Positions 13,338-24,081 are shown, numbered from the stretch's first letter. The stretch is DNA of 64,000 nucleotides from Nicotiana tabacum (GCF_000715075.1 NC_134097.1:127594997-127658996); one strand, 5' to 3'. Program-made: numbers and translations. The notes: a model not told the origin generated them from the sequence alone.

Positions 13338-13721
13338 GATTTCGTGTAGTTAATAGGAAAAAAGACGAAGAAGAGATATAGTTTCTACAATTTGAATACT
13401 GATATCGACGAAGAGCAATTTTGTACAATTTGAGACGAAGAACAGATATAGTCTCTCTTCAGTAATTGTACAATTTGATTGCGTTTTTTGTGAAATCTCT
13501 TTCTGTTGAGGAAGGAGAGAATTACGCAACTGGTGCCTTCATCAGGAATGAAAATCGCCTTCATTTCAAAATTGGAATAAAATCCTTGACAGAATCACAT
13601 CAGATTTGGTGCCTTCATTTTAGGGCTTTTTTAATGGCAAAATCTACCTATTTTTGGATTGGTATATAATTTGTAGTAAAAGTGTGGACTACAGGGGTAA
13701 ATAACAAATTATGAACATTTT

Positions 13722-13764
13722 TGGTAATAATGTTTGACATATGGTATAGATAGGTAAAAATCCT
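13722..13764 (-). repeat. Right terminal inverted repeat of the MULE
   Basis: Its reverse complement starts AGGATTTTTACCTATCTA and matches the left terminal repeat. TTAACTATA follows at 13765-13773. Confidence 0.92.
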
Positions 13765-13814
13765 TTAACTATATCATGCTCACATGAGCTCAAACATGTA
13801 GATTGTACCGTTGG

Positions 13815-13847
13815 GCCCGTGCTTAGCACGGGCATCCATATATCTAG
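13815..13847 (+). mobile_element. Helitron-type 3' terminus (hairpin plus CTAG)
   Basis: A perfect 8-bp stem GCCCGTGC/GCACGGGC with a TTA loop (13815-13833) is followed after ten bases by CTAG (13844-13847) and then T. From established knowledge, a GC-rich hairpin about 10 bp upstream of CTRR, next to a T, is the hallmark of Helitron 3' ends. No 5' terminus was located. If it lies left of 3730, the MULE is inserted near the 3' end of this Helitron. Confidence 0.7.
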
Positions 13848-14336
13848 TTAAAAAATAAGAAAAAGATATTGTGCCTGATTCCTGTGTCGCTTAATAATAA
13901 TATCTTTTGTTCAGCAAACGATTTGCTTTTGGAGAACCTTACTAACACCTAAGAATTATACAAAAATATAATAATATCGTGATTAATGGTTTATTTATTG
14001 AGGAAATATCGTGAGATTGAACTCTCACGTGGTAAATTTTTACAGTTCATTGTACTTATTCTCTTGGCTATATTCGTTTATATTCCCACATAGAATGAAG
14101 ATTCGACCTATTATAGAATTCTTTTTGAAATTTAAACTCCAGTATAACTGCTCGTAAAGATAATAATAATTCTTTTCTTTATTATTAAAATAAAATACAC
14201 CAATCGCGATATGGTGTCCTCGAAAAACTCAATCCCTATGGCTCAAATGAGTAAATCAGGAATTACGTCATCCGTTTGATACTTGCTTACTAAATGGTTG
14301 CACCTTCCAATATGTTTTACTATTTTTAAATGAGAA
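13848..14336. other. Intergenic, nothing recognised
   Basis: AT-rich sequence between the Helitron-like 3' end and the target duplication of the TAT retrotransposon. No open frame or structured repeat is supported. Confidence 0.6.
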
Positions 14337-14341
14337 TATAT

Positions 14342-14752
14342 TGTTTACCCTCAAATTCGGATAATATTAAACTTGTATTATGGTTTTAAGGATATGTGAT
14401 TTTGTCCAGTACCTATTGATAAGCAAGAAAATAAATGAATAAATTAGAGAATAAAATAAACCAAATCAGTGTGCGAGCCAGGTCTCGACCTTGACTTGGG
14501 GTAGTCTCGAGGTGGGATAATAAGAATAGTAATGATAAAGTAACTCTGACGAACAATAAGTGAAATAGCAAGAAAGTAACGAGTGTATATATTCTTGTTA
14601 ATGAACAATGACGATTCTTACAAATGAATGGGATCCCTCTTTATATAATAGAGGAGTCCTAAATTAGGTACACTTCTAATTATAGTAGAAAACCATATTA
14701 ACATCTAATTAACCACTGTGGATTGATCCGTTCCGAGATTCACGCCACGATC
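14342..14752 (-). repeat. 3' LTR fragment of the TAT element (outer part)
   Basis: It aligns with 40038-40445 of the intact LTR from TGTTTACCCTC to CCACGATC. Homology stops abruptly at 14752, where inverted antisense-gene sequence begins. About 180 bp of the LTR and the adjoining polypurine tract are missing here. Confidence 0.88.
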
Positions 14753-14756
14753 GACT

Positions 14757-15911
14757 CACTATCCCGAATTCGAACAGGAACCTACTCGACTACAGATCGA
14801 GGATCCTATGTCATTCAAAACAAACCTAAGGGTGGTTTTTTCGCTTCAAATTCAGGTTTCACTCGAATCCGGCTATAAAAGCAGTATTATTATTGTAGCT
14901 TCGATCAAGTCATTTGAAACCAAAACCTCGAACATATTGTTGAAGCATAAAAATGTGCTAAAATCGTACAAGGCACGAAATATGTTTGAAGACAAATTTT
15001 GAGAAGGCATCCAAAGGAGAAATTTCTTTATATATATGGGCAAAAATATGAAGGGACCGACAAAGGTCTTACAAAAGAGAAAATGAAAAATAAAATCCTA
15101 ACTATTCCCGAGGCTGATTTCTCCCTTGGGGAAAGCTTCTCCTTCGGCCCCCTCGCCGTTATCAAACCCGCCTAGACTGCCTTCATCATTATCGTCATCA
15201 TCGAAGGGGGAAAGCAACCTGGCATCGGCTTCAAGCACCTTAGCTTGAGCTATCTCCTTGGAGAGGTCAAAACCTCGAGCATGGATTTCCTCGAGGGTCT
15301 CCATCTGAGATTGGCACTTGGCCAGATCATTACTCCACCGCGCTCGATTGGCGGCCTCCCTCAGCTGAGTTTGGGCAGCCTCGGCATCAACCAGGTACAC
15401 GGCTATGGACTTGTCAGCTAAGACCTTCACCTTTCCGACCTCCGCCTTGGCCTCAGCAAGCTCGGCCTCGAGCTCTTCGATCTTTTTGGCTTGGGCTGAG
15501 CTCTTCTCTTTAGCACTCCGAAGTTGAACTTCGGCTGATGACAGTCGCACCAAGGCAATCTCTTTCTTCGTAGCTAGGCGGTCCATATTCTCTTTCCACC
15601 GATTGTAGTCAGCTTTAACTTGATCGACTCCCCCCCCCCCAGAACAGCTCGATCCTTTCAATCTTTTGCTGCAACTGAGACATTGAGGTGTTAGCCTCCA
15701 CTCTTGGGTCAAGCCTATATGTTCTCAAAAGGACATTTACCTGCTTGTTCAGCTCATCCTCTTCTTTACGAGCCTAGTCCAAGTCTGCTCGAAGATCCCT
15801 GAGCTCTTCATCCTTTTGACCGCAAAGGAGCTTCAAAGCATTCCTCTCCTCCGAGGTCCTCTGGAGCTCGATCTCGCATTGGCTCAGGTCGGCCCGAGAC
15901 TTGGTAAAAGA
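14757..15911 (-). repeat. Left arm of a ~1.16 kb inverted duplication of the antisense gene's 3' half
   Basis: The reverse complement of this stretch matches 18100-19264 almost throughout, from CTTTTACCAAG through a poly-C/poly-G tract (15636-15646 versus about 18371-18389) to the outer boundary CACTATCCCG. It lies inside the broken 3' LTR. The arms differ at scattered, mostly transition sites, so this is not a perfect palindrome. Confidence 0.9.
15098..15712 (-). pseudogene. Inverted partial copy of the TAT antisense-gene coiled-coil region
   Basis: A 204-codon open frame encodes an Ala/Glu/Lys-rich heptad-like segment (KIEELEAELAEAKAEVGKVK) and an acidic tail (FDDDDNDEGSLGGFDNGEG) ending in GEISLGNS. 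The same protein is encoded on the + strand at 18434-18923, where it is interrupted. This copy lacks a promoter and the 5' exons, so it is a rearranged fragment and not a gene. It keeps glutamine codons where the other arm has TAA or TAG. Confidence 0.8.
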
Positions 15912-16095
15912 CTATATTTTTAAATGAGAATATATTGTTTACCCTCAAATTCGGATAATAATTAAACTTATATTGTGGTTTTAAGGATATGTGATTTCCT
16001 CCAATACCTATTGATAAGCAAGAAAATAAATGAATAAATTAGAGAATAAAATAAATCAAATCAGTGTGCGAGCCAGGTCTCGACCTTGACTTGAG
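15912..16095 (-). repeat. Second copy of left flank plus first 159 bp of the TAT LTR
   Basis: About 22-25 bp of host flank (TATTTTTAAATGAGAATATAT) plus LTR sequence from 15937 repeats 14318-14500. At 16095 it joins the internal sequence GAGTCGCGATTTT. Because host flank is copied too, the duplication arose after the retrotransposon had inserted. Confidence 0.85.
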
Positions 16096-16247
16096 TCGCG
16101 ATTTTTTGGAGACCCTGATGATGATGTCATCCCCGTGACGTAAGCGATCGAGGTGACCGAAATGTCCCGTCGGTACAGTTCCCCAAACTATTAATGCTTG
16201 CCAGTGGACGGTCGGCCACTAGCACCACCGAACCGCCACCGTGAATC

Positions 16248-16255
16248 TATAAATA
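16248..16255 (+). promoter_or_regulatory. Probable TATA box of the TAT antisense gene
   Basis: TATAAATA lies about 160 bp upstream of the MVKTSKT start codon at 16415. It is preceded by GC-richer promoter-like sequence and followed by a pyrimidine-rich leader, as in plant promoters. It implies that the antisense gene has its own promoter independent of the LTR. Confidence 0.6.
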
Positions 16256-16414
16256 CAGGCTCTTTGGTTGAATCAAAATTTTACTTTCATCTCCACCAAG
16301 TTTTCTAAGTTTCTTACTCTCTCCATCTCTTATATTTCACCACTTATTGAGTCAACTTTGTTAGTACTAAAAATACCAAATTTCACCTTTCTCCGCTTCC
16401 TTCTACCTGAATCA

Positions 16415-18923
16415 ATGGTGAAAACCTCCAAGACCATCCCACAGAAGTAGAAAGTTTCTTCCCCTTCTTCCCGACCGGCCAGTGACAAAACGCCGGTGGA
16501 AATGCTCCCTCACGAGTATGTTCCAGACCCTTGTGTCTTAAAATCTGACTTCTAAGTCGAGAACCCTCCATCGATCCCTGGCCGATGTGAACACGTGTCG
16601 AGATACATCTGATCAATAACAGTGGGCCATCTCGAGGCTGTGAAGGGAGATTGTAACTGGGGCGCCGAGGTCGTGGTACAAATTCTCGCTCCTGAAGAGA
16701 GCATTACCACCTATGTGGAGGGGTTTCTAAGTGTCTACACTTACCCCTTCACATTGTGTCCTCTCGACCCAGTCATTGTCAACTTTTGCAAGAGGTACCA
16801 GGTCACCATCGGCTAGGTTCACCCCTCATTCTGGCGTATAGTGATCATGCTCCGCTTCTTTTCCAGCAAGGCCGAGGGGCTAGAGTTCACTCTTAGCCAC
16901 CTCATACGGTTATATCGACCTCGTCTCTTTTGAGGGTTGATCAAGCTCCAACGCCGAGCGATAAAGGCCTTGTTAGTAAGCCTCAATAAGGATAAGGATC
17001 AGGGTTGGATGAGCCGGTTTGTGTGGGTACAGACCTGCGACCTCATCCTAGAGGAGAAACTACCGTTCTCCGAGAAGTGGAACCCCGATCATAAGTAACG
17101 TATTACCTATTAGTCTTCGTACTCTATTTTTTGCTTTTTGTAATGTTTTCATCTGTTATGCAGCGGTTGCCTAGATGCCTCACGCGGTCCCCGACCTTGA
17201 AGAATGGGTTTGAAATTTAGCCTCGACTTCCTCCCATACCGAGCACTGCAAGCGTGACTTGGCAACGGGCAGATGGGAAGCCAAGAATCATGGTAATCTT
17301 ATCCTGTATGCTTTCGATGCCTGTTTCTTATTATTTATACTTGACTCCTTTTTATGCAGGCCTCGGAGATGTTGCTAAAATGAGGTCGGCCCCGCCTAGG
17401 GAAGAGGTCAAGTCCTCGATTCTGAAGTTGGGGAAAGACAACAAGAGGAAGAGGGTCTCGGAATCCGGGAACCCCCAACCTAAAAAGGCTCCAACCCGAA
17501 GACGCTGGAGAAATGTCATCCCTCTAACTATAGAGTCGGTCCGCCAGCTGGGGGAAGAAGAAGAGGAAGATGAGGGCGATGACTCGGTACTGGTGGTTCG
17601 AGCAAAGAAGTCGGTCAAGGCTGCCGAGCCTTCCAAGCCGGAGGTGATTTTCGAGACCCAGCCTCGTGATGAGGAGGCCCCGAAGAAAGATTCGGGCAAA
17701 GCCCCTGAATCATTTGAGGTTGAGTTTATCCCTCGGTCATCAACGAATATACCAGAGGGGACCAGTTCTAAGACCCCCAGGGTTAAACAGGACGCCCCGA
17801 GCGATTTGCTCGGGGTTGTGATAGTAGGTCACTCTCCTTCTCTATTGGCCTTTTCTAAGGAGGCTATAAGGGATGCTCGAGCTCTACAGACCCCTGACAT
17901 AGGTAGAGTCCCCAGTGAAGAGGATCCCTTTCGGGATTGTTTTATCGAGGTCGATGATGCCGTTGATCTCAATGATGCGTCTACCCTTGTTGAAGAGGCC
18001 CAACGCCTTTTATCTCGAGTAAGTACTAATCCCCGTTGTTGCAATTTTCCTTTCCTTCTTCTCCCTTCAACCTAACTTGTATCTTTGTTCTCATAAAGGC
18101 TTTTACCAAGTCTCGGGTCGACCTGAGCCAATGCGAGATCGAGCTTCAGAGGAATTCGGAGGAGAGGAATGCTTTGAAGCTCCTTTGTGGTTAAAAGGAT
18201 GAAGAGCTCAGGGATCTTCGAGCAAACTTGGACCAGGCTCGTAAAGAAGAGGATGAGATGAACGAGTAGGTAAATGTCCTTTTGAGAACATATAGGCTTG
18301 ACCCAAGAGTGGAGGCTAACACCTCGATATTTCAGTTGCAGCAAAAGATTGAAAGGATCGAACTATTCCGGGGGGGGGGGGGGGGGGGGAAGTCGATTAA
18401 GTTAAAGCTAACTGCAATCGGTGGAAAGAGAATATGGACCGCCTAGCTGCGAAGAAAGAGACTGCCTTGGTACGGCTGTCATCAGCTGAAGTTCAACTTC
18501 GGAGTTCTAAAGAGAAGAGCTCAACCCAAGCCAAAATGATCGAAGAGCTCGAGGCCGAGCTTGCTGAGGCCAAGGCGAAGGTCGGAAAGGTGAAGGTCTT
18601 AGCTGACAAGTCCATAGGCGTGTACTTGGTTGATGCCGAGGCTGCCCAAACTCAGCTGAGGGAGGTCGCCGGTCGAGCGCGGTGGAGTAATGATCTGGCC
18701 AAGTGCTAATCTCGGATGGAGACCCTCGAGGAAAATCCATGCTCGAGGTTTTGACCTCTCCAAAGAGATAGCTCAAGCTAAGGTGCTTGAAGCCGATGCC
18801 AGGTTGCTTTCCTCCTTCGATGATGACGATAATGATGAAGGCAGTCTAGGCGGGTTTGATAACGGCGAGGGGGCCGAAGGAGAAGCTTTCCCCAAGGGAG
18901 AAATCAGCCTCGGGAATAGTTAG
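16415..18923 (+). pseudogene. TAT antisense gene: plant-transposon-type protein with C-terminal coiled coil, decayed
   Basis: The start MVKTSKTIPQK at 16415 is followed by a stop at 16448-16450. The same reading then continues through recognisable blocks (GHLEAVKGDCNWG, VEGFLSVYTYPF, DPVIVNFCKRYQV, SHLIRLYRP) that I recall from abundant Solanaceae transposon proteins. Apparent introns lie near 17095-17164, 17290-17360 and 18017-18098 (GT...AG). The second half has a basic/acidic linker, then a long coiled-coil region with EELEAELAEAKAKV and an acidic tail ending GEISLGNS. Several in-frame stops are compatible with CAG/CAA to TAG/TAA changes. It lies antisense between pol and the 3' LTR. In the TAT lineage this extra ORF has no settled function, and none is claimed here. 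Confidence 0.75.
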
Positions 18924-19264
18924 GATTTTATTTTTCCTTTTCTCTTTTGTAAGACCTTTGTCGGTCCCTTGTACATATTTTTGGCCATATATATAAAGAA
19001 ATTTCTCCTTTGGATGCCTTCTCAAAGTTTTTTTTCAAACATGTTTCGTGCCTTGTACGATTTTAGCACATTTTTATGCTTCAACAATATGTTCGAGGTT
19101 TTGGTTTCAAATGACTTGATCGAAGCCACAATAATAACATTGCTTTTATAGCCAGATTCGAGTGAAAGCTAAATTTGAAGCGAAAAGACCCTTAGGTTTG
19201 TTTTGAACGACATAGGATCCTCAATCTGTAGTTGAGTAGGTTCCTGTTCGAATTCGGGATAGTG
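18100..19264 (+). repeat. Right arm of the inverted duplication
   Basis: This is the resident copy in the antisense gene and its 3' flank, matching the reverse complement of 14757-15911. It includes an unusually long G run (about 18371-18389) where the other arm has about 10-11 C. Confidence 0.9.
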
Positions 19265-20417
19265 GGACCCATAGGTTCGAATCGAGCGAGAACATGTTCT
19301 CGTACTCAAAGTGTGTTGGCCTTTGGGCTCTTTGAATTGGGTAGATATGGCCTCTAAAATATGGCTATTTTTTTTACCTCTTTCGGCTCAATGACTTTGT
19401 AAAATTTTCTTATGTCTTAGCATGTATATTTTTTGTACCCATTGGATTTTTTGAGGGTTTAATGTTGATCGAAACCCTTTTGCTTTTTGAGCCTTAGCAC
19501 AGGTTTGTATTTGAATAATTCGATACCTCTTAAGGTTTTTCAAGTGATGATTTTATCGAAGCCCTTTGATTATTTTGTCGAGGGTAGCCTTTTTAACCGG
19601 TTTTTGGAGAATTCAAAGGCCTGTTTTTATTGCAGGGTTTGGATGTATCTGAGCCGCGTTAGTTTGGACGTAGCCTTTAGGCGTGACACTTGGTCTTACT
19701 TTCCCATCAACACTTGAACTTGTTCGAAGTGTTAGTCCTCGAGAATGATTGCCTTGGCATATAAATCGAGGGGTGCCTTTTTGAGGTCTTTAGATAATTC
19801 GAACATGTTGATTTTCGATAGCAGTCCTCGAGTAAGGGGGGTCGATTCGTTCGAGGTGCATTTATACTTGGCCCTTGAGCCATTTTTCACAAAAATCATA
19901 AGTATGGAACTTATATAGTAGAAAATTTTCTTTGAGGCACAAGGTATTTGATAAGGAAAAATGCTTCTTTGAATAATTTATACATGCATACATGTTTTGC
20001 CATTGGGGCTCGATTAATCTATATGGACACGGTTCGTTCGACCGTTTGGCCCATTACAAAGTTTCCCTATCGAGGCCCTTTTGGCACGAAGTATTTTCCC
20101 TTAAAAATAAATCATCCGAGGGTGATGCCCCCCAGTATTCAAGGTTGAATGTAGAGAAGCCTCGGATATTGTTGAATTGTCCCCAGGTAGCACATATTAT
20201 TGTTGACTCATTAAAAACCTCGCCGGGAAAACCCGTTTGGGATAAAAATCGATCTAAGGGAAAAAGAGTGCAACGCGTGCTTTAAAACCTAATGTTTTCG
20301 TATTGAAGAGCTTCTCGATGTCTTCGATCAAACACCTGCAATAAGTTAGCACCAGATAGAAATGAAAAGGGAGGAAGTCATACCTTAGCAATAATATCGT
20401 TTGAGGAGTGATATATT
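19265..20417. other. TAT non-coding spacer between pol and the antisense gene
   Basis: Sequence between the end of the antisense gene's flank and the last pol codons. Short open frames occur, but none resembles a known protein. Confidence 0.55.
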
Positions 20418-21600
20418 CTAATTGTTCGGCAATTGTTTGCCCTTCATTGTGCCAAGTTTGTAAGATCCCTTCCCAACGATATTGAGGACTTGATAGGGTC
20501 TTTCCAAATTTAGGCTGAGTTTTCCTTCATTAAGGTCTCGAGTGTTGATGGTGACTTTCCCTAAGACTAAGTCCCTGATTCTGAAGTGGCGAAGGTTGGT
20601 TCTTCTATTATAATATCTCTCGATTCTTTGTTTTTGCGCAGCCATCCGAACGAGTGCGGCTTCTCATTTTTCATCCAATAGTTTGAGGCTAGTATTCATA
20701 GCCTCGTTATTTGATTCTTCCGTTGTATGTCGAAATCCGACGCTAGGTTCCCCGACTTCAAAAGGAATCAAGGCTTCGGAGCCATATACTAAGGAGAACA
20801 GGGTTGCCCTCGTACTGGACTTTGATGTAGTTCGATATGCCCAAAGGACCTCGCGTAGAAATTCTCTCCATTTTCCCTTGGCGTCGTTCATCCTTTTCTT
20901 TAGATTCTGAATGATAGTTTTGTTCATTGACTCGGCCTGTCTGTTTCCACTTGGATGATACGGTGTCGATAAGATCCTTTTTATTTTATGTTCTTTGAGA
21001 AACTTCGTTACCTTGCTGCCGATGAATTGCTTTCCATTGTCGTATATGATTTTGGTAGGTATTCCGAATCGACATATGATGTGATCCCAGATGAAGTCTA
21101 TAACTTCTTTTTCTCTGACTTTCTCGAAGGCCTATGCTTCCACCCATTTAGAAAAGTAGTTAGTCATAAACAAAATGAATTTAGCTTTACCTGAAGTCCA
21201 TGGAATAGGGCCGACGATATCCATCCCTCATTTCATGAATGGCCATGGGGATATGACCGAATGAAGTTGTTCTTCGGGCTAATGAATCATTGGTGCATAC
21301 CTTTAGCATTTATCACATTTTTGAACAAAATCCTTAGCGTCTTTTCCCATACTATCCCAATAGTATCCTGCTTTGATGACCTTGTGAACTAGTGATTCGA
21401 CACCGGAGTGGTTCCCACAAGTACCTTCATGGACTTCTCATAGAACATAATCAGTGTCCCCTGGTCCCAAACATGCTGTTATTAGTCCATCGAACGTCCT
21501 CCTATACAAAGTTCCATCTTCAGTCAATGTGAATCAAGCAACTTTTGTTCATAGGGCTCTCGATTCTTTAGGGTCCGATGGGAGCTTTCCATTTTTTAAT
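20418..21600 (-). pseudogene. TAT integrase and C-terminal region, broken
   Basis: Minus-strand fragments include the integrase C-terminal core at 20664-20927 (KWREFLREVLWAYRTT, LVYGSEALIPFE) and the tail at 20418-20645 (RIERYYNRR, IRDLVLGKV). The upstream catalytic core (about 20930-21600) is recognisable only in pieces because of stops and frameshifts. Its family role is insertion of the element's cDNA. Confidence 0.75.
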
Positions 21601-21620
21601 TACTCGATATACTTATTTCT

Positions 21621-23597
21621 CTAATCCCAAGTTAAGATTGTAGAGTTTATATCAGTGTGACCTTCTTCGATCAGTGATCTCGAGAGTTGAACGACAGTCC
21701 CCGAGCTAATTTCGTCCTCCTCGACCGATGACCCCAAATTTGCAAGAGCATCAGCTTCACTGTTTTGATCGTGAGGTATGTGCTGCAAGGTCCGTTCTTT
21801 AAAACGGTGCAAAGTCACAAGTAGATTGTCCAAATACCTTTGCTTTTTATCCTCTCGAACCTCAGAAGGTTTTGTTTACTTGGTTTACTACCAGCATAGA
21901 GTCACACTTGGCTTCAATGACTTCCGCCCCCAAGATTTTAGCTAGTTCGAGACCTGTAATCATGGCCTCGTACTCGGCCTCATTGTTAGTCAGCTTAGAA
22001 GTTTTGATGGATTGGCTAATAGTGTTGCCTGTGGGCGGCTTCAAAACGATGCCTAGCCCGGACCCCTTTACATTCGAGGTATCGTCTGTGAAAAGGGTCC
22101 ACACCCCCGATGATGTACCTGATTTTAACAATAGTTCTTTCTTGACTTCGGGTACGAGGGTTGGCGTGAAATCGTCCATGAAGTCTGCTAAAATTTGGGA
22201 CTTGATGTTCGTTCAGGGTTGATATTCGATATCGTACCCACTGAGTTCGACGGTCCATTGGCAAATCGGCCCGATAGCTTGGGCTTATGAAAAACATTAC
22301 GAAGTGGGCAAGTGGTTAGTATACATATAGGATGACATTGAAAATACGCTTTTAGCTTCCTAGAGGCGCTTATCAATGCAAGTGCCAATTTCTCTAAGTG
22401 TGGATATCTAGTTTTTGCTTTTCCTAGAGTTCGACTTACATAATAAATAGGAAATTGTGTACCTTTCTCTTCTCGAACCAGGACACCACTTAAAGCGTTC
22501 TCCGAGACTGCCAAGTATAAGTAGAGTTTTTCATCTATCTTTAGAGCGTTAAACAATGGTGGGCTCGAGAGGTATTGCTTCAATTCTTCTAACGCTTGTT
22601 GGCATTCCAGGGTCCAGGCGAAATCGTTCTTCTTTTTGAATGGAGAGAAGACTCTATGACTCTGATCCGATGATCTCGATATGAATCGGCCTAAGGCAGT
22701 TATCCGCCCCGTCAGCCTTTACACGGCTGTAATGATGCCCATGATGGTGATGTCTTTTATAGCCTTTATTTTATCGGGGTTGATCTCGATTCCTCAATTT
22801 GACACCATGATCCAAGGAACTTGTCCGAACTGACCCGAAAATGCATTTCTCGGGGTTGAGCTTCAGGTGGTATTTTCTCAGTATCTTGAATGTTTCCTGC
22901 AAATGTGTCAAATGGTCCTCTGCGTGCAGAGACTTAACTAGCATGTCATCAATATATACTTCCATTGATTTACCTATCTGTTCTTCGAACATTTTATTTA
23001 CTAGGCGTTGGTAGGTAGCTCTTGCATTTTTAACCCGACGAGTATTATATTATAACAATATGTTCCATACTTGGTGATTAATAAAGTTTTTTTTTGGTCT
23101 TCCAAGTTCATTTGAATTTGATTGTACCCGGAATAGGCATCAAGAAAACTAAGGATCTCATTGTCGGTCGTGGTGTCGATCATTCGATCGATGTTAGGCA
23201 GTGGAAAAGAATCTTTGGGACATGCCTTGTTTAAATCTTTATAATCTACACACATCCTAAGTTTGTTCCCCTTTTTAGGAACTACGACTACATTAGCTAA
23301 CCATTCGGGATACTTTACTTCCCTAATGGACCCTATTTTGAGAAGTTTAGTTACCTCATCATTTATGAATGTGTGCTTTACTTCGGACTGAGGCCTTCTC
23401 TTTTGTTTCACCGGTCTAAACTTTGGGTCTAGGCTTAGTCGATGCATTGTTATTTCCGGTGGGATCACTGTCATGTCTAAGTGAGACCAAGCAAAACAAT
23501 CTATGTTATCAATAAGAAAATGAACAAGCGTTTTCCTGAGTATGGGGGTTAACCCCGTTCCTAGGTATACCTTTTGCTCGGGCAGGTGCTCGATCAA
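21621..23597 (-). pseudogene. TAT reverse transcriptase and RNase H, broken
   Basis: The RT N-terminal half is at 23001-23597 (LRMCVDYKDLNKACPKDSFPLP, SFLDAYSGYNQI). After a frameshift near 23000 it resumes at 22771-22992 with the catalytic YIDDMLVKS motif. The RT connection domain is at 22188-22583 (YYVSRTLGKAKTRYP). RNase H is at 21862-22179 (FTDDTSNVKGSGLGI, NNEAEYEAMITGL, CDSMLVVNQV), followed by the linker at 21621-21833. The second RNase H domain with NNEAEYEA fits TAT elements, which carry a dual RNase H arrangement. Several frame breaks make it non-functional. Confidence 0.85.
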
Positions 23598-23829
23598 TAT
23601 AACATGTTCTAGATTTTCGATCGTTGATTTGGTGGCATCAGAATCTTTGGGAACAACAAAAATTCGAGTTGGTCAAAAAATCTTCCTCTTCCTTTTCTAT
23701 TTCCTGCTTCTCCGATTCGGTCGAGGCTGGTGGCGGTGATTGCTATTTGGCTTCTTGTTTACCCTTGATGCTCGATCCTTCCGATGTTGATAGCGTCGAT
23801 ATCGATATTACCTCATCGACCATGAACAT

Positions 23830-24081
23830 TTATTTTGTAGAATGTTGCTCTCCGTACACTATTTTTACCCTGTCCAACGTCGGGAATTTCATCATTTGGT
23901 GGAGAGTCAAAGGGATGGCCCTCACGTTGTGGATCCAAGGCCTCCCAAGTAGGGCGTTGTACCTCATGTCACCCTCGATCACATGAAACTTGGTATCTTG
24001 GATAGTTCTAGCCATGTTCACCGGTAGGATACTCTCTCCTTTAGTTGTTTTACTGGCCATATTGAACCGTTCAAGAGCCAA
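23830..24081 (-). pseudogene. TAT protease C-terminal segment
   Basis: The fragment contains FHVIEGDMRYNALLGRPWIH, the conserved end of the retroviral-type aspartic protease in TAT elements. The active-site region upstream (about 24082-24300) is only partly readable because of frame breaks. Confidence 0.65.

Larger units (their letters stand above)
3739..13764. mobile_element. Complete Mutator-like element (MULE) carrying transposase and Ulp1 protease genes
   Basis: The left end (GGGATTTTTACCTATC) and the reverse complement of the right end (AGGATTTTTACCTATC) form terminal inverted repeats of about 43 bp with few mismatches. The element is flanked by perfect 9-bp direct repeats TTAACTATA at 3730-3738 and 13765-13773, the duplication length expected for Mutator. 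Inside are two convergent genes: a Ulp1-like cysteine protease on the + strand and a MURA transposase on the - strand, separated by about 0.7 kb. From family knowledge, MULEs carrying Ulp1-like genes are known in plants (Kaonashi/KI-MULE in Arabidopsis, CUMULE in melon). The match of ends and TSD suggests fairly recent insertion, but one nonsense codon in the transposase and one frameshift in the protease suggest it is no longer autonomous. Confidence 0.95.

Noticed and set aside
17352..17699. Minus-strand 115-codon Ser-rich frame
   Set aside because: Shadow of the acidic, Glu-rich linker of the antisense gene on the other strand.
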